A program made the position numbers and the translations under genes. The notes under the pieces are model-generated. The model saw nothing but the letters and a program-made list of their open reading frames with translations. It ran no database searches and had not been told where the DNA came from. This document shows, piece by piece, positions 1-9,389 of a stretch of DNA of 64,000 nt. Source of the stretch: Ilyomonas sp965214235 (GTDB taxonomy: Bacteria > Bacteroidota > Bacteroidia > Chitinophagales > Chitinophagaceae); the NCBI GenBank assembly GCA_965214235.1, contig CBDCBH010000003.1, positions 1,426,001 through 1,490,000 of the forward strand, given 5' to 3'. Numbering within the stretch: position 1 is the first letter of the stretch; every line of letters begins with the position of its first letter.

Positions 1-43
1 ATATAACTATAACCAGAACAGCCAGTAAACCCATCCTTTTCAT
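1..43 (-). CDS. Start of next conjugation gene (TraJ position), truncated by window edge
   Basis: Only the first 14 codons are in the window, starting at an ATG whose complement is 41-43. They read as a hydrophobic N-terminus (MKRMGLLAVLVIVI), consistent with a signal or membrane segment. It follows the TraI-like gene by 24 bases in the same direction. In Bacteroides-type conjugative transposons the gene after TraI is the multi-spanning membrane protein TraJ, so that is the likely identity by gene order. The sequence alone cannot confirm it. Confidence 0.45.
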   Translation of the reverse strand, partial: MKRMGLLAVLVIVI

Positions 44-67
44 ATACTTTGGTTTGGTCTGTAACTC

Positions 68-742
68 TTAATTCAATCCATACAATGCCTTAACACCAGC
101 AACTTCTCCTGCATCTTTCGAGCGATGCAAACTCAGCAGCTTATTTTCGGTATTGAATGCCTGCATATCACTATAATTATTATCAATCGCATCGCCGGCG
201 GCGTCAATTATTTTAATTCGTTCAGCATCCGACATCTGTGTTGTCATTGCATTAACCACAAGGAACAACTGGTCAAGATTTTTTAGGCTTTTGTCTATCA
301 TACCGCTATACACTTTGCCCATATAATCCAATTCGTCCGGTGTAAAATGCGTATCCTGCCGGAACAAGCGATAAGCCTGTTTGTAGCTGTTGACCATCGC
401 TACTTGCTTTTCGCCAATCTCTTTTACCCGATGATAGAGTGTTATGGCATTCTTCACTTTCCATAACTCATCAAAGTAATCGCCATACAAATCCTTTTGC
501 TTTTTCACCCATCCTGATATGTCATTTAGCTTTGTCTTCGAAAGCACATTCTCCAATTCCTTCTGCGCATTTTGCAGCCATATTGTTTTGTTCTGCAACC
601 GTTGCACTTTTAAATCAACTGCGACAATCACTTTCTTAATTCCCTGCTTGATAATTCCTGCAATCGGCAGTTGCGCTTTCGCTCTTCCTGTAGAAAGAAC
701 CACTACCGTCCCAACCAATACAATCATCCCTATTTTTTTCAT
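68..742 (-). CDS. TraI-like conjugative transfer protein (DUF4141-like)
   Basis: A 224-aa exported protein with an N-terminal signal peptide (residues 1-23, hydrophobic core then AKAQ). The rest is mostly helical and charged, with a coiled-coil-like stretch around residues 45-80. Size, signal peptide and position after the TraG ATPase fit the TraI/DUF4141 family of Bacteroidetes conjugative transposons, periplasmic components of the mating apparatus whose exact role is not well defined. It is 12 bases downstream of the lipoprotein gene and reads with it in one leftward operon. The family call rests on gene order and general appearance. Confidence 0.65.
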   Translation of the reverse strand: MKKIGMIVLVGTVVVLSTGRAKAQLPIAGIIKQGIKKVIVAVDLKVQRLQNKTIWLQNAQKELENVLSKTKLNDISGWVKKQKDLYGDYFDELWKVKNAITLYHRVKEIGEKQVAMVNSYKQAYRLFRQDTHFTPDELDYMGKVYSGMIDKSLKNLDQLFLVVNAMTTQMSDAERIKIIDAAGDAIDNNYSDMQAFNTENKLLSLHRSKDAGEVAGVKALYGLN

Positions 743-753
743 ACCCCAATTTT

Positions 754-1122
754 TTATTTAATTTTCACGTAGGCGCTAGTGCCAACCATTAATCTATTGC
801 TGTCTGGTAGCGGTGTCAGCATCCGTTCGCGTTTTTGCTCATAAAGAACTTTGTCCTTGTAATCATATATGACCGTCCAGAGTTCTATTTTCTGTTCAGG
901 CACATCAACCACTTTGTTTCTGATCCGGCGATAAGTGCTTCTGCGAGTAACTGTGTAAGTGTTGCCGCCATCAAGTTGACTAATATACAGTGTATCATCT
1001 CCCATACTGTATCGTGCTTCGAAATGCCGGGTATAAACACCAGGAACTGATTTTCTTACTTTGCCGCTTTCATCGCCACTGCAACCAATCATTATAATGG
1101 CGAAAAGGATAATACTCTTCAT
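754..1122 (-). CDS. Small lipoprotein in conjugation operon
   Basis: A 122-aa protein with a lipoprotein signal peptide: basic start, hydrophobic core, and a lipobox ending at Cys14 (MIGC). The mature part is rich in beta-strand-forming residues and ends in a VGTSAYVKIK tail. It lies between traG (27 bases upstream) and the TraI-like gene (12 bases downstream), so it is probably an envelope-anchored accessory of the transfer machine. I do not recognise a named family. Confidence 0.6.
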   Translation of the reverse strand: MKSIILFAIIMIGCSGDESGKVRKSVPGVYTRHFEARYSMGDDTLYISQLDGGNTYTVTRRSTYRRIRNKVVDVPEQKIELWTVIYDYKDKVLYEQKRERMLTPLPDSNRLMVGTSAYVKIK

Positions 1123-1149
1123 GCTTTTTATTTTTATTGATAAATTAAT

Positions 1150-3609
1150 TTATTGAGAGCTTCTCATTTCAGCAGCAAGAACACTTACGGCTTTCTCGAT
1201 ACTACCATATTGTTTGGTATATTCTTGCACTTTCACTTTCTCCTTTTCCTCCGTTGTGTAAGCCAAATATTCTTCAGGTGAAACCTCAGTCCGATAGACC
1301 TTCGATAAGGTACCGCCTAATGAAACAAATACTTCCTTGTACTTTCTTCCCGGTTCATTTGCTTTGTTAACACTTAGCACCAATGCTTTCTCTTTATCTG
1401 TCAATCCAAGCAATTCCTGTATTGCATCAAACTTGTTCTGATACTTACTTTGGTCAAGCAGAATCTTGCAATCACTGTTATTTATAATGGCTTGTTTTAT
1501 CACAGGAGAAGAGATAATATCCTCCACTTCCTGCGTTACGACAACCGCTTCGCCATAAAATTTTCTTACTGTCTTAAACAGGTATTTGATATACTCTGCC
1601 ATGCCTTCCCGTGCAATGGCTTTCCAGGCTTCTTCAATCAGTATCATCTTACGAACACCTTTCAGCCTGCGCATTTTGGAAATGAACACTTCCATGATGA
1701 TAATTGTAACCACCGGGAAAAGAATCGGATGATCTTTGATATTGTCTAATTCAAATACGATAAACCGCTGTTGTAGCAGGTCAAGATTTTCAGTTGCGTT
1801 CAAGAGATAATCAAACTCGCCTCCCTTATAATAAGGTCTGAGAACATACAGGAAGTTGCTGATGTCAAAGTCTTTTTCTTTCACTTTGTCCTGATGGATG
1901 ACTTGTGTAAACTCATCTCTCACGAACTCATAGAAGCTGTTGAAACAAGGAAAGAGAACAATGTGCTTTTCTAACTTTTCATAGTACAGTTGCAAGGCAT
2001 TAGACAGTGCCACATACTCACTGCGGTTGTATGCTTCGTTGTCTTTCTTCCATAAAGCCAATAGCAGCGTTTTTATACTTTCCTTCTTTTCTGTATCTAA
2101 CCGTTCGCCGTCGCCAAAATAGAAAGGATTGAAGCGGATAGGATTGTGCTCGCTGTAAGTAAAATAATAACCGTTTACCAGGTCGCATAAGCCTTTGTAA
2201 CTGTGCCCAACATCCACCAGTAAAATGTGCGTTCCCTGCTCATAATAACTGCGCACCATGTGATTGGTGAAGAACGATTTGCCGCTGCCTGAAGGACCCA
2301 AAATGAACTTGTTTCGGTTGGTACAAATGCCTTTGCTTACCGGCTCATCACTGATGTCCACATGTACCGGTTTCCCTGTCAATCGGTCGCCCAGACGGAT
2401 TCCGAAAGGACTGAGGGAGGAACGGTAATTCGTCTCCAGATTGAGAAAGCAAACTGCTTGTTCAATGAATGTGTCAAATGTGTCATTCATCGGGAAATCA
2501 CCTTCGTTGCCTGGCATGCCCGCCCACCAGATTTGCGGAGCACCAGCCGTTTCCTGTTTGGGTGTTGCATCAATTTGAGACAATGCTGAAGAAGTGATAT
2601 TCCTCAACTCTTTTAACCGCTCGCTATCCTCTGTCCACACCAGTATATTGAAATGAGCTTTTACAGGTATCCGTTGCTCACTGATAGCTTCATTCAGGTA
2701 ATCATTAACGGCTTCTCGCCCAATTGCATTCTCCCTGGAATAGGCAGATAAGGATTGTAACCGCAGCCGTTTGCTTTCCATTTTCTTCAATGTTTTTACT
2801 GCCTCATCAATGAAGATGTATTGATTATAGATATGGCTGCAGGGAAGAAGTTGGCCGAGAGGCGATGTAAAGCCAACGCTGAATTTTGTTTTATCGGTTG
2901 AGTATTTATCGTAAGATACACGCGAACCGCACAAGGGAGGCAAGTCGTTTACGTCTGCCAACGTATACAATAAGCAGTGTTGTCCGCCAATCAGCAATTC
3001 ATCTTTCAAGGTGATGTCTTTTATAGCTTCTCTTTCTTTCTCTAACAAGAAGCAATAGCGTTCCGGCAAACCAGCTTTTTTGGTGGAGCTTGCTAACTCA
3101 TCATTCTTTACTCTCTGAAGTTCAATAAAGCCGCTATCAGATAGAATCCTGGCAAACTGCCCTGTGCAATCAAAAAATTCCTGAATGATGGTTTTATTAT
3201 TCGCCCCTTTGGGAAGAACGCTTTTTTTAAGTAAGGTTGAGAACAGGGAAGTAGAAGATTTTCTGCCCATTGGCTTCTTGGTAAGCATGATATAACAGCT
3301 ATGTTCTAAATAGGGACGTTCGTTAAAGAAACGCTCACTACTGCGAGATAAAAAAACGCTTTCCTTCAAGAAATCACCTTTATAACTGGATTCGATAAAC
3401 CAATCCTGCTGATGAAAGACAGTATATTTTGGCAGCACTTTAAGAGCTTTAATCCAAGCCTGATGAAACGTTTCATAATCATCATTGCTCAATGTGAACA
3501 GTTCAGGCAAGGTTACATTATACACGATAGTCACATCACCGCTTCGGGATAGAATACAATCCTGTTCAATGCCTAAAAGCGGCAGAATTTTGTTTAATGC
3601 TTTGTTCAT
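1150..3609 (-). CDS. traG: TraG-family conjugation ATPase (VirB4-like)
   Basis: An 819-aa cytoplasmic ATPase that powers assembly or substrate transfer of the type IV secretion-like mating apparatus. The C-terminal half carries a P-loop GPSGSGKS near residue 440 and a Walker B segment MILIEEAWK near residue 656, followed by a TQEVEDI stretch typical of VirB4/TraC ATPases. The N-terminal half (about 1-400) is the VirB4-like N-domain. Length fits Bacteroidetes TraG. Its start overlaps the end of the TraF gene by 4 bases, indicating translational coupling. The gene is intact, so the ATPase of this element may still work. Confidence 0.93.
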   Translation of the reverse strand: MNKALNKILPLLGIEQDCILSRSGDVTIVYNVTLPELFTLSNDDYETFHQAWIKALKVLPKYTVFHQQDWFIESSYKGDFLKESVFLSRSSERFFNERPYLEHSCYIMLTKKPMGRKSSTSLFSTLLKKSVLPKGANNKTIIQEFFDCTGQFARILSDSGFIELQRVKNDELASSTKKAGLPERYCFLLEKEREAIKDITLKDELLIGGQHCLLYTLADVNDLPPLCGSRVSYDKYSTDKTKFSVGFTSPLGQLLPCSHIYNQYIFIDEAVKTLKKMESKRLRLQSLSAYSRENAIGREAVNDYLNEAISEQRIPVKAHFNILVWTEDSERLKELRNITSSALSQIDATPKQETAGAPQIWWAGMPGNEGDFPMNDTFDTFIEQAVCFLNLETNYRSSLSPFGIRLGDRLTGKPVHVDISDEPVSKGICTNRNKFILGPSGSGKSFFTNHMVRSYYEQGTHILLVDVGHSYKGLCDLVNGYYFTYSEHNPIRFNPFYFGDGERLDTEKKESIKTLLLALWKKDNEAYNRSEYVALSNALQLYYEKLEKHIVLFPCFNSFYEFVRDEFTQVIHQDKVKEKDFDISNFLYVLRPYYKGGEFDYLLNATENLDLLQQRFIVFELDNIKDHPILFPVVTIIIMEVFISKMRRLKGVRKMILIEEAWKAIAREGMAEYIKYLFKTVRKFYGEAVVVTQEVEDIISSPVIKQAIINNSDCKILLDQSKYQNKFDAIQELLGLTDKEKALVLSVNKANEPGRKYKEVFVSLGGTLSKVYRTEVSPEEYLAYTTEEKEKVKVQEYTKQYGSIEKAVSVLAAEMRSSQ

Positions 3610-3950
3610 GCGTTTTCTCCTTTTTTGTTGTTAATAAGTGTGAACCCTGCTATCTTCCTGGACCGGCAATACAATACTTTAGGCAGCCCTTTCCTGGCAG
3701 CTTTCTTCATCAAACCATATTCGCCGTACTTATTACTGAGCTTGCTTATCCACGCATACAAGCCGGTTCCTAAACCAATAATTACTATGAGGCTGATATA
3801 AGTGTTTACGCCTACCAGATACATAATGGCGAAGAAGATCAACAGCAGAACCAAACCCCCACCCAGATACCATAAGTATTGCGCTTTGATGCCTTTGAAT
3901 TCAATAGGCTTGTTGATACCCTTATTGATTTTATATACACTGTTTGCCAT
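3606..3950 (-). CDS. TraF-like conjugation membrane protein (DUF4133)
   Basis: A 114-aa membrane protein. An N-terminal segment VYKINKGINKPIEFKG is followed by two close hydrophobic helices (about residues 27-45 and 49-68) and a basic C-terminus. This pattern is characteristic of the DUF4133/TraF family, a VirB3-like inner-membrane partner encoded immediately before the VirB4-like ATPase. The 4-base overlap with traG and the 26-base gap from the TraE-like gene support one operon. Confidence 0.85.
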   Translation of the reverse strand: MANSVYKINKGINKPIEFKGIKAQYLWYLGGGLVLLLIFFAIMYLVGVNTYISLIVIIGLGTGLYAWISKLSNKYGEYGLMKKAARKGLPKVLYCRSRKIAGFTLINNKKGENA

Positions 3951-3976
3951 ACCCTTTTTTGAATACCCAGCTGTCT

Positions 3977-4300
3977 TTATAAGCCGAAGAATGATTTTAA
4001 AACTGTTGCTACAATCACAAGAAAAACGCAGCTTCCAAACCAGGCAGCTGCAACCTTCCCGGTATCATGGTCGCCGCCATTCCACTTTTGATATACTTTT
4101 ACGGCACCAATAATTCCGGTTACGGCACCGATGGCATACATTAGGTTACAACCTGAATCAAAATAGCTTTTCACCTGAGTTGTGGCTTCGTTGATACCGG
4201 CATTACCGTTTTGAGCAATCGCCATTTTTACCATCACCAAACAAACGCCTACCATCAATACCTTTGCTGTCCTTTTCTCTTTTCTTAGTTTTCTTTCCAT
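3977..4300 (-). CDS. TraE-like conjugation membrane protein (DUF4134)
   Basis: A 107-aa protein with an N-terminal hydrophobic signal, a conserved-looking central part (GINEATTQVKSYFDSG) and two membrane helices (about residues 53-70 and 87-104). These features match DUF4134/TraE, the VirB2/pilin-like small membrane component in Bacteroidetes conjugative elements. A GGDHDTGK loop lies between the helices. It sits directly upstream of the TraF-like gene, in the standard TraE-TraF-TraG order. Confidence 0.85.
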   Translation of the reverse strand: MERKLRKEKRTAKVLMVGVCLVMVKMAIAQNGNAGINEATTQVKSYFDSGCNLMYAIGAVTGIIGAVKVYQKWNGGDHDTGKVAAAWFGSCVFLVIVATVLKSFFGL

Positions 4301-4396
4301 TGATTTGAATATTAAAATTTGCTATTAATTCAAAGAGTCCCAAGCAACTCTTTCCATTCATTATGTCATCCCTTTCTTTTGCATGGGACATTATTT

Positions 4397-4825
4397 TTAT
4401 GCCCGCCAGAGAGCCGTTAGCTCTTCGTCAGTTATGCCGTCGTTATACTTTTGCAGGTACATTCTTTTGATTTCCTTATTTAAAGCTTCCTGAAAACGTG
4501 TATCTTGTAAAAGCGGGTGTTTTTTTATTATAGATGCCAACGAGAAGAGGATGTCTGATTTGAAAGTATCGGGTTCGGACGATTCCAGGAAAGCGGTGAT
4601 TTCTCCACGCAATAATTGGTATGTTGTATAGTCATCATTGCTAACCTTCCGTTCCCAATCAGCTTCTGGGGTGCCTTTATCGACATCAGGATGATTATTG
4701 CACCTAAGCTTTATCATGTGATTAATTTCTTTCCTGAAAAACAGGAAAATAACTACGAGGTAATAGAGACCTGCAATAATTGCAAAGGCAATGAAGTAAG
4801 TTTGCCATGATACCTGATGAAACAT
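4397..4825 (-). CDS. Conjugation-associated membrane protein, unknown function
   Basis: A 142-aa protein with one N-terminal membrane helix (about residues 10-29, FIAFAIIAGLYYLVVIFLFF), then a charged, mostly helical cytoplasmic part. It is the first gene of the leftward tra operon, 96 bases before the TraE-like gene. Proteins of this type occur at this position in other Bacteroidetes conjugation modules, but I cannot assign a named family. Confidence 0.6.
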   Translation of the reverse strand: MFHQVSWQTYFIAFAIIAGLYYLVVIFLFFRKEINHMIKLRCNNHPDVDKGTPEADWERKVSNDDYTTYQLLRGEITAFLESSEPDTFKSDILFSLASIIKKHPLLQDTRFQEALNKEIKRMYLQKYNDGITDEELTALWRA

Positions 4826-4985
4826 AATTCCCCTTTTTTGTGTTGATGTGAATAATTGCTTTCACGACACAAACTTGGAGAGAAATGAAAATGTTTTTTC
4901 AATAGCTGTTCCTGAGTCGGGAGAAATAAATTTTAAATGACTGGGAGAAAGTAATTTATACGTGCTTATTTAGTACCCTGTTGCC

Positions 4986-5861
4986 TTATCTCATGTTTTC
5001 ATCAGCTTCGTCCATTCGTTTTGTCAGCCGTTCTTTCAACTGATCCAAAAAGGTTGTACGGTTCTTTTTGCGAAGCCGCATTTCACCAAATACATTGTAA
5101 TAGTTACCAAGTTCAATGTGGAAAGTTTGCTCAAAAAAATGGGCTAATTTTTTAAGGTCAGATGCACCATTGTTAAAAGCCCCAACCGACTGCAATGCAT
5201 AAAGTAACTCGATTAATCCTGCTTTGGTGGCTGTCCAGTTGAGCGTTGTTGCAGAGGAAGAATCAGGGGTTTCCTTTACTTCTAAACTTAGTTGAGATAT
5301 GCATTTGGACACATACAAATACAGTTTTTCGTTCGCTAATATTTTAGCAACTTTTAAATCATGACTTGTACAGAATGAGGAATCATAACTGAAATAATAG
5401 TCGTCAAGTTTCAAATAAGATTCTTCACTTTCACGCTTAAAATATTTGGCATCTAAGTAAGTATCGCCTGAACGGTAATATTGATAGAACTCTAAATTAT
5501 TATCGAAAAAATATTGAAGTCTCTCAAGAACTCTGTTCAGGCTTGGCTCCCATAGCTTGCTGTTTCCTGTTGGCCGTCCCGCTTCTAAATTGAATAATTT
5601 CAGGTTGTAGATAAGATGACTGTAAAACGCTGGTTTAACTTCTTTAAAAAAATAAATCTCCTCCTCTGCAGAATAAAAGACATAATTGCTGACATGCTTT
5701 TTCAAAGCATCAACTGACAACCTGCAAGCAGTAATGGAATGCTTGATTTTTGTTAATAGATCAGTGTTATTTTGTTCAATATCGGTTAACTTTTCTTCCA
5801 TGTTCGCACATAGCTCCTCCCATTGCTCAGGTATATTCTGGATTTTTGATGTTGGTAGCAT
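4986..5861 (-). CDS. rteC: RteC-family regulator of a conjugative transposon
   Basis: A 291-aa protein resembling RteC, the tetracycline-regulated activator of excision genes in the Bacteroides element CTnDOT. Recognisable parts are the central segment with paired aromatics (EFYQYYRSGDTYLD, residues about 125-140), the NWTATKAGLIELLYALQ stretch near residue 210, and the C-terminal basic region with KKNRTTFLDQL, all in the right order and length. It is on the same strand as the tra genes, 160 bases upstream of the 142-aa gene. It suggests that excision or transfer of this element is regulated. No rteA/rteB two-component pair is nearby. Confidence 0.85.
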   Translation of the reverse strand: MLPTSKIQNIPEQWEELCANMEEKLTDIEQNNTDLLTKIKHSITACRLSVDALKKHVSNYVFYSAEEEIYFFKEVKPAFYSHLIYNLKLFNLEAGRPTGNSKLWEPSLNRVLERLQYFFDNNLEFYQYYRSGDTYLDAKYFKRESEESYLKLDDYYFSYDSSFCTSHDLKVAKILANEKLYLYVSKCISQLSLEVKETPDSSSATTLNWTATKAGLIELLYALQSVGAFNNGASDLKKLAHFFEQTFHIELGNYYNVFGEMRLRKKNRTTFLDQLKERLTKRMDEADENMR

Positions 5862-6047
5862 ACGTCTTTTTATTAAAATGAATCAAAGCTTAACTTACAG
5901 AGAGGAACGGATTTATGGCCAAAAAGTATAAGGCGTTTAAAGAGGGAACTACATACAAATGATCTAAATGTTTGAGGCATACCCTTACTGACGGTACTAA
6001 GCACGTTAGTAAATGGAAACTTTCTCGGCAGTAGATAACTAAAGCTT

Positions 6048-6452
6048 CTAATTAGGGAGCCTTTGCGTAATTAGATTCTTTACTTGATAAAGCGTAAAAA
6101 CAGTGAGAACGATTAAAAATAAAATCATAACAACCAAGGGCACCGATTGATGAAAAGTGGGGTAGTTATAACTTGCCCCTGGCTGCGTGAAAAATCTAAA
6201 CAATGAAAGAATAAAACAAATAGAGCCTAACAAATTAAGAACTGATACCAAAGTGGTTTCCCTTCTGTTTATTGTCATCAGCAGAAATATGATACCTGCT
6301 ATCCCTAAAATAGAATGTAACAATCCATGAGACAGCCCAAGCATCAACAAGATCAAGTAAAAGTATCCGGTTGATTCTCCACTGATGATGATGAAACAAA
6401 ACAGAACACAAACTGTTGCTGGATGAAATAAAATTCGCCTAATTAATTGCAT
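6048..6452 (-). CDS. Small four-helix membrane protein, unknown
   Basis: A 134-aa protein with four predicted membrane helices (about residues 12-38, 44-60, 66-84 and 102-122) and a short basic C-terminus. It has no motif I recognise. It is 18 bases downstream of the lipoprotein gene and may be co-transcribed with it, so the two could work together in the envelope. Confidence 0.55.
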   Translation of the reverse strand: MQLIRRILFHPATVCVLFCFIIISGESTGYFYLILLMLGLSHGLLHSILGIAGIIFLLMTINRRETTLVSVLNLLGSICFILSLFRFFTQPGASYNYPTFHQSVPLVVMILFLIVLTVFTLYQVKNLITQRLPN

Positions 6453-6470
6453 ACTATATTTTTTAATGAA

Positions 6471-7760
6471 TTAATTGGCACATGATCCGTGGCTGTCGCC
6501 AACCCACCCTGAAACGCCTGGAATTTCTGTAGCTCCAAAGGAATCATTATCTGCAAGCTGCAGTCTTTGAATGGTTACATACAATGCTTGAAGAGTATTT
6601 GTATATTGGTAAGTTCCAGGTATGCAATATTGTGGAATAGTTAATGGGTTTGAGCTTCCAGCATTAAAGATGTCCAATGCAAAATCAGTACAATTCCATG
6701 TTGTGATTTCATAATCCCTTCCTTCTACAGCTTGTATTTCTTTAAGTTCTGCCTGAAATTGAGTACTACTTATAAATGTTGAAAGGGAAGCATTGAATTC
6801 ATGGCCAGCATTATCAACTATTTTACCTCCTACATTAATGTTTGAAAGCGATTTCCAACCGGTTACCGGATAAAAACCAACATTTTGCTGTACTGTCATA
6901 TTACCATTTGATTTGACAAGCTGAATAAAGCTATGACCTCCTGAGCCCGACGCGACATCAAACAATTGTGAAGGATCGCCATTCACAGGTAAATCCGAAA
7001 AGATTGAGATTTTATAGGAAGCGTTTGCGTCAGGTATGGTGGAAAAGCATTTAAGATAATCGTCTACTTTGATAGCCGAATTATCATTAGGTTCGACCTT
7101 AACCACAATCGTATTATCTTCGTTGCCAGCGGTTGACGAACCACCGCCACCTGAATAACCGAAAGTATAACCGCCACCGCCTCCACTATAGTCATTGTAA
7201 AAACCGCTGTAACAATACCAATCACCTTCATTGTTTCCTTCAGTTGAGTAGCAAGTAATTACACAGTCAGGCAGCGTTTGTTCGCCCACAGGTGCTTCTG
7301 CTTCTAATAAATCGGTTCCCTTGCTTACAGCTTTTAATTTTCCATTGACGATTGTTTTGAATCGTGTATTTATCCTATTCAAAGAAGCAATGGCAAAGCG
7401 ACCTCCAAACCGTGTTCTGTTTCCGTTCGTCTTATCCTTGTCAACATGAATGATTTTACCTTCCCTGATTTTACCTAATGTATCGGTTTTGAGGAGGATA
7501 AAATCAATAGCGATCTCTTTATGGAGCAAACCGATTCTTACAAAACAACCTTTGCCTTGCGCGTCCTTGCTTTTATACAACCTGTTTATATCAATGCTCC
7601 TGTAATCATCCGCAGATAGACTGTCTTTCAACTCTGATTTTACGTTTTGAAAAAAGAGGCGATTATTCTTTGTATCCGGTAGATTCACGGGAGGAGCCAG
7701 TTCTTTTTTGCAGGAAAAGAAGAGAACGAATAAGAAAAAAATTGGTAAGGAACGCTTCAT
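6471..7760 (-). CDS. Lipoprotein with possible circularly permuted papain-like (NlpC/LRAT-type) domain
   Basis: About 429 aa when started at the ATG at 7760, which gives a clean lipoprotein signal with lipobox Cys17 (LFFSCKKE). A longer frame to 7835 adds 25 residues with no signal function. The middle has glycine-rich runs (GGGGGYTFGYSGGGGSS). The C-terminal third contains GHSFIQLV followed about 90 residues later by TTWNCTDFALDIFN. A histidine segment before an N-C-T/A-D-F-A cysteine segment is the order of catalytic residues in permuted NlpC/P60- and LRAT-like enzymes. I infer a surface-exposed thiol hydrolase domain; this is a motif-level guess. Confidence 0.6.
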   Translation of the reverse strand: MKRSLPIFFLFVLFFSCKKELAPPVNLPDTKNNRLFFQNVKSELKDSLSADDYRSIDINRLYKSKDAQGKGCFVRIGLLHKEIAIDFILLKTDTLGKIREGKIIHVDKDKTNGNRTRFGGRFAIASLNRINTRFKTIVNGKLKAVSKGTDLLEAEAPVGEQTLPDCVITCYSTEGNNEGDWYCYSGFYNDYSGGGGGYTFGYSGGGGSSTAGNEDNTIVVKVEPNDNSAIKVDDYLKCFSTIPDANASYKISIFSDLPVNGDPSQLFDVASGSGGHSFIQLVKSNGNMTVQQNVGFYPVTGWKSLSNINVGGKIVDNAGHEFNASLSTFISSTQFQAELKEIQAVEGRDYEITTWNCTDFALDIFNAGSSNPLTIPQYCIPGTYQYTNTLQALYVTIQRLQLADNDSFGATEIPGVSGWVGDSHGSCAN

Positions 7761-7853
7761 TATTTTTTGTTTTGACGATGTAAAAATAGAATGAAAGAAG
7801 GAGGAGGTGTATTGTGATAAGACAAGAAATTGCATTGTGAAAACAAAAGAAAA

Positions 7854-8429
7854 CTAGCCCGTAAATTTTGCTTTGATCCTACTGAAATAAGCTTCCTCAA
7901 TGTTGAGGTAGGAAGCTATGTATTTTGAAGGCAGGCGCAGGACAATTTCAGGTTGCATTTCTATCAGTTGGGCGTATCGTTCTGTGGCGGAATGGAGTGA
8001 AAGGATACGCTGCCTTCTTTCACTTTCCACGTAATACTTTTCAAGTAGCATCGCCCGGTGAAAATTGAATTCGGGAAACCGTTTATAAACGGTTTGTAAC
8101 TCTGTAAAGCTGATTGACCACGTAATGCAATCTTCCAACGCCTGTATATATTGATAGCTTTTGATCTGGCGAAGAAAGCTTTCGACAGAGATGATGACAT
8201 TGCCTCCTTCCATAAACCAGATATTGATTTCGTGTTCCTCGTTATCATAAAAGCATCTTGCCAAACCGGTTTCGAGAAAGTAAATGTGGGTGCTTAGCTG
8301 GCCGGCCTGCAACAGGTAAGAGCGCTTCTTGAATACACGGCGTTGTAAAATCTTTTCCAGGTAAGCTTGTAATGGTTCTGATAAGGGAGCCATTGAATTT
8401 AATAACTGAAGTAAGCGTTCCATAATCAT
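7854..8429 (-). CDS. Crp/Fnr-family regulator (Bacteroidetes short type)
   Basis: A 191-aa protein with an N-terminal cyclic-nucleotide-binding-like beta-barrel (residues about 15-115, including LQAGQLSTHIYFLETGLARC) and a C-terminal helix-turn-helix (LRLPSKYIASYLNIEEAYFSRI, about residues 163-185). This class is common in Bacteroidetes and usually lacks the cAMP-binding arginine. It is 93 bases from the lipoprotein gene on the same strand. Its targets are unknown. Confidence 0.8.
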   Translation of the reverse strand: MIMERLLQLLNSMAPLSEPLQAYLEKILQRRVFKKRSYLLQAGQLSTHIYFLETGLARCFYDNEEHEINIWFMEGGNVIISVESFLRQIKSYQYIQALEDCITWSISFTELQTVYKRFPEFNFHRAMLLEKYYVESERRQRILSLHSATERYAQLIEMQPEIVLRLPSKYIASYLNIEEAYFSRIKAKFTG

Positions 8430-9389
8430 TTCTTCCTTTTTACTTTTATCTCTCGCCGGTACAATATCATTTCTTTATATCCCTTCCAATGATCCATGCA
8501 GAAACGAATACTGTGTTTTTACAGTAGCTACCTTTGCCTGCCATCATAAACCATGCTTTAATAAACAGAAAATTATGAAATCAAGATAGAAAAACTTATG
8601 AAAACGGGATTAATTTTAACCGATAAGGGATTTTATTCCAGTTGCAGAAATTATGCAGGACCATACCCTTAAACAACCAGACCTGTATATGCGAATATGA
8701 AAATTTTTTGGTTAAGGAGGGATAAGGATGATCAGATCCGGGCTATGACGCACGCTATGGTTGACGCCAACTAACCGATTGGTAAGTAGGTGTAAAATTC
8801 CAGTCTTACCAAAGCAGTATCAATCCGAATTTTTGGAAAGCTGCAAGTGCAATGGGTTAACAGGGGTATTATAGAACTTGCTGCAAAAGTGTTAGAGTAG
8901 ATCGTTGATTACTCAAGAAATGGATCAATCCCCCACCATTCCTAAGCAATGGAATCAGCTGCAATCCCAACACTTTCAATCCAGTGGCTTTGTTACCATG
9001 GGGGCGGTTAATATTTCTACACACCAAGCATTCCGTTCTTAACGAGCTAGACAATGAGTAAATACAAACAGGTTGTCCGATGTAAGGCCAATGGGGTAGA
9101 CTAACAATAAAGTGTAATCATAGCATACCCTGCTGCTATTCTCGTTTGCGGTTACAGAGACATAATATTCTATCGTAGAACTGCAAGGAAAACAAAAGAC
9201 TTTAGCAAAAAGGCATCGCAATTAGTTGAATTCTAATATAATAATTTGAAAATTTCTGAGGCTGTAAAATAAACTGTGTTTTAAAGTTCTGAAATCATTC
9301 TTGAACTTTTACTCACTTTATTTTACAGCCTCGTTTGATTGCTGATTAGAACTGTACTTGCGATAGTAGAAACATTCTATTGAAAGTAT
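8430..9389. other. 960-base stretch without a convincing gene
   Basis: Only short open frames occur (for example 60-61 codons on the minus strand at 8869-9054 and 9039-9221), with no recognisable protein. The only structured feature is the 75-base inverted-repeat element at 9258-9332. Confidence 0.6.
9258..9332. repeat. 75-bp element with perfect 16-bp terminal inverted repeats (MITE-like)
   Basis: The left end GAGGCTGTAAAATAAA (9258-9273) is exactly the reverse complement of the right end (9317-9332). Inner bases also pair partly (AAAGTTC against GAACTTT). The size and the GAGGCTGT ends resemble an internally deleted insertion sequence or MITE. It could also act as a bidirectional terminator for the DUF4230 gene that ends at 9390. 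Confidence 0.7.

Noticed and set aside
8869..9221. Two 60-aa minus-strand ORFs
   Set aside because: No family resemblance, no ribosome-binding context and they overlap each other; left as intergenic.
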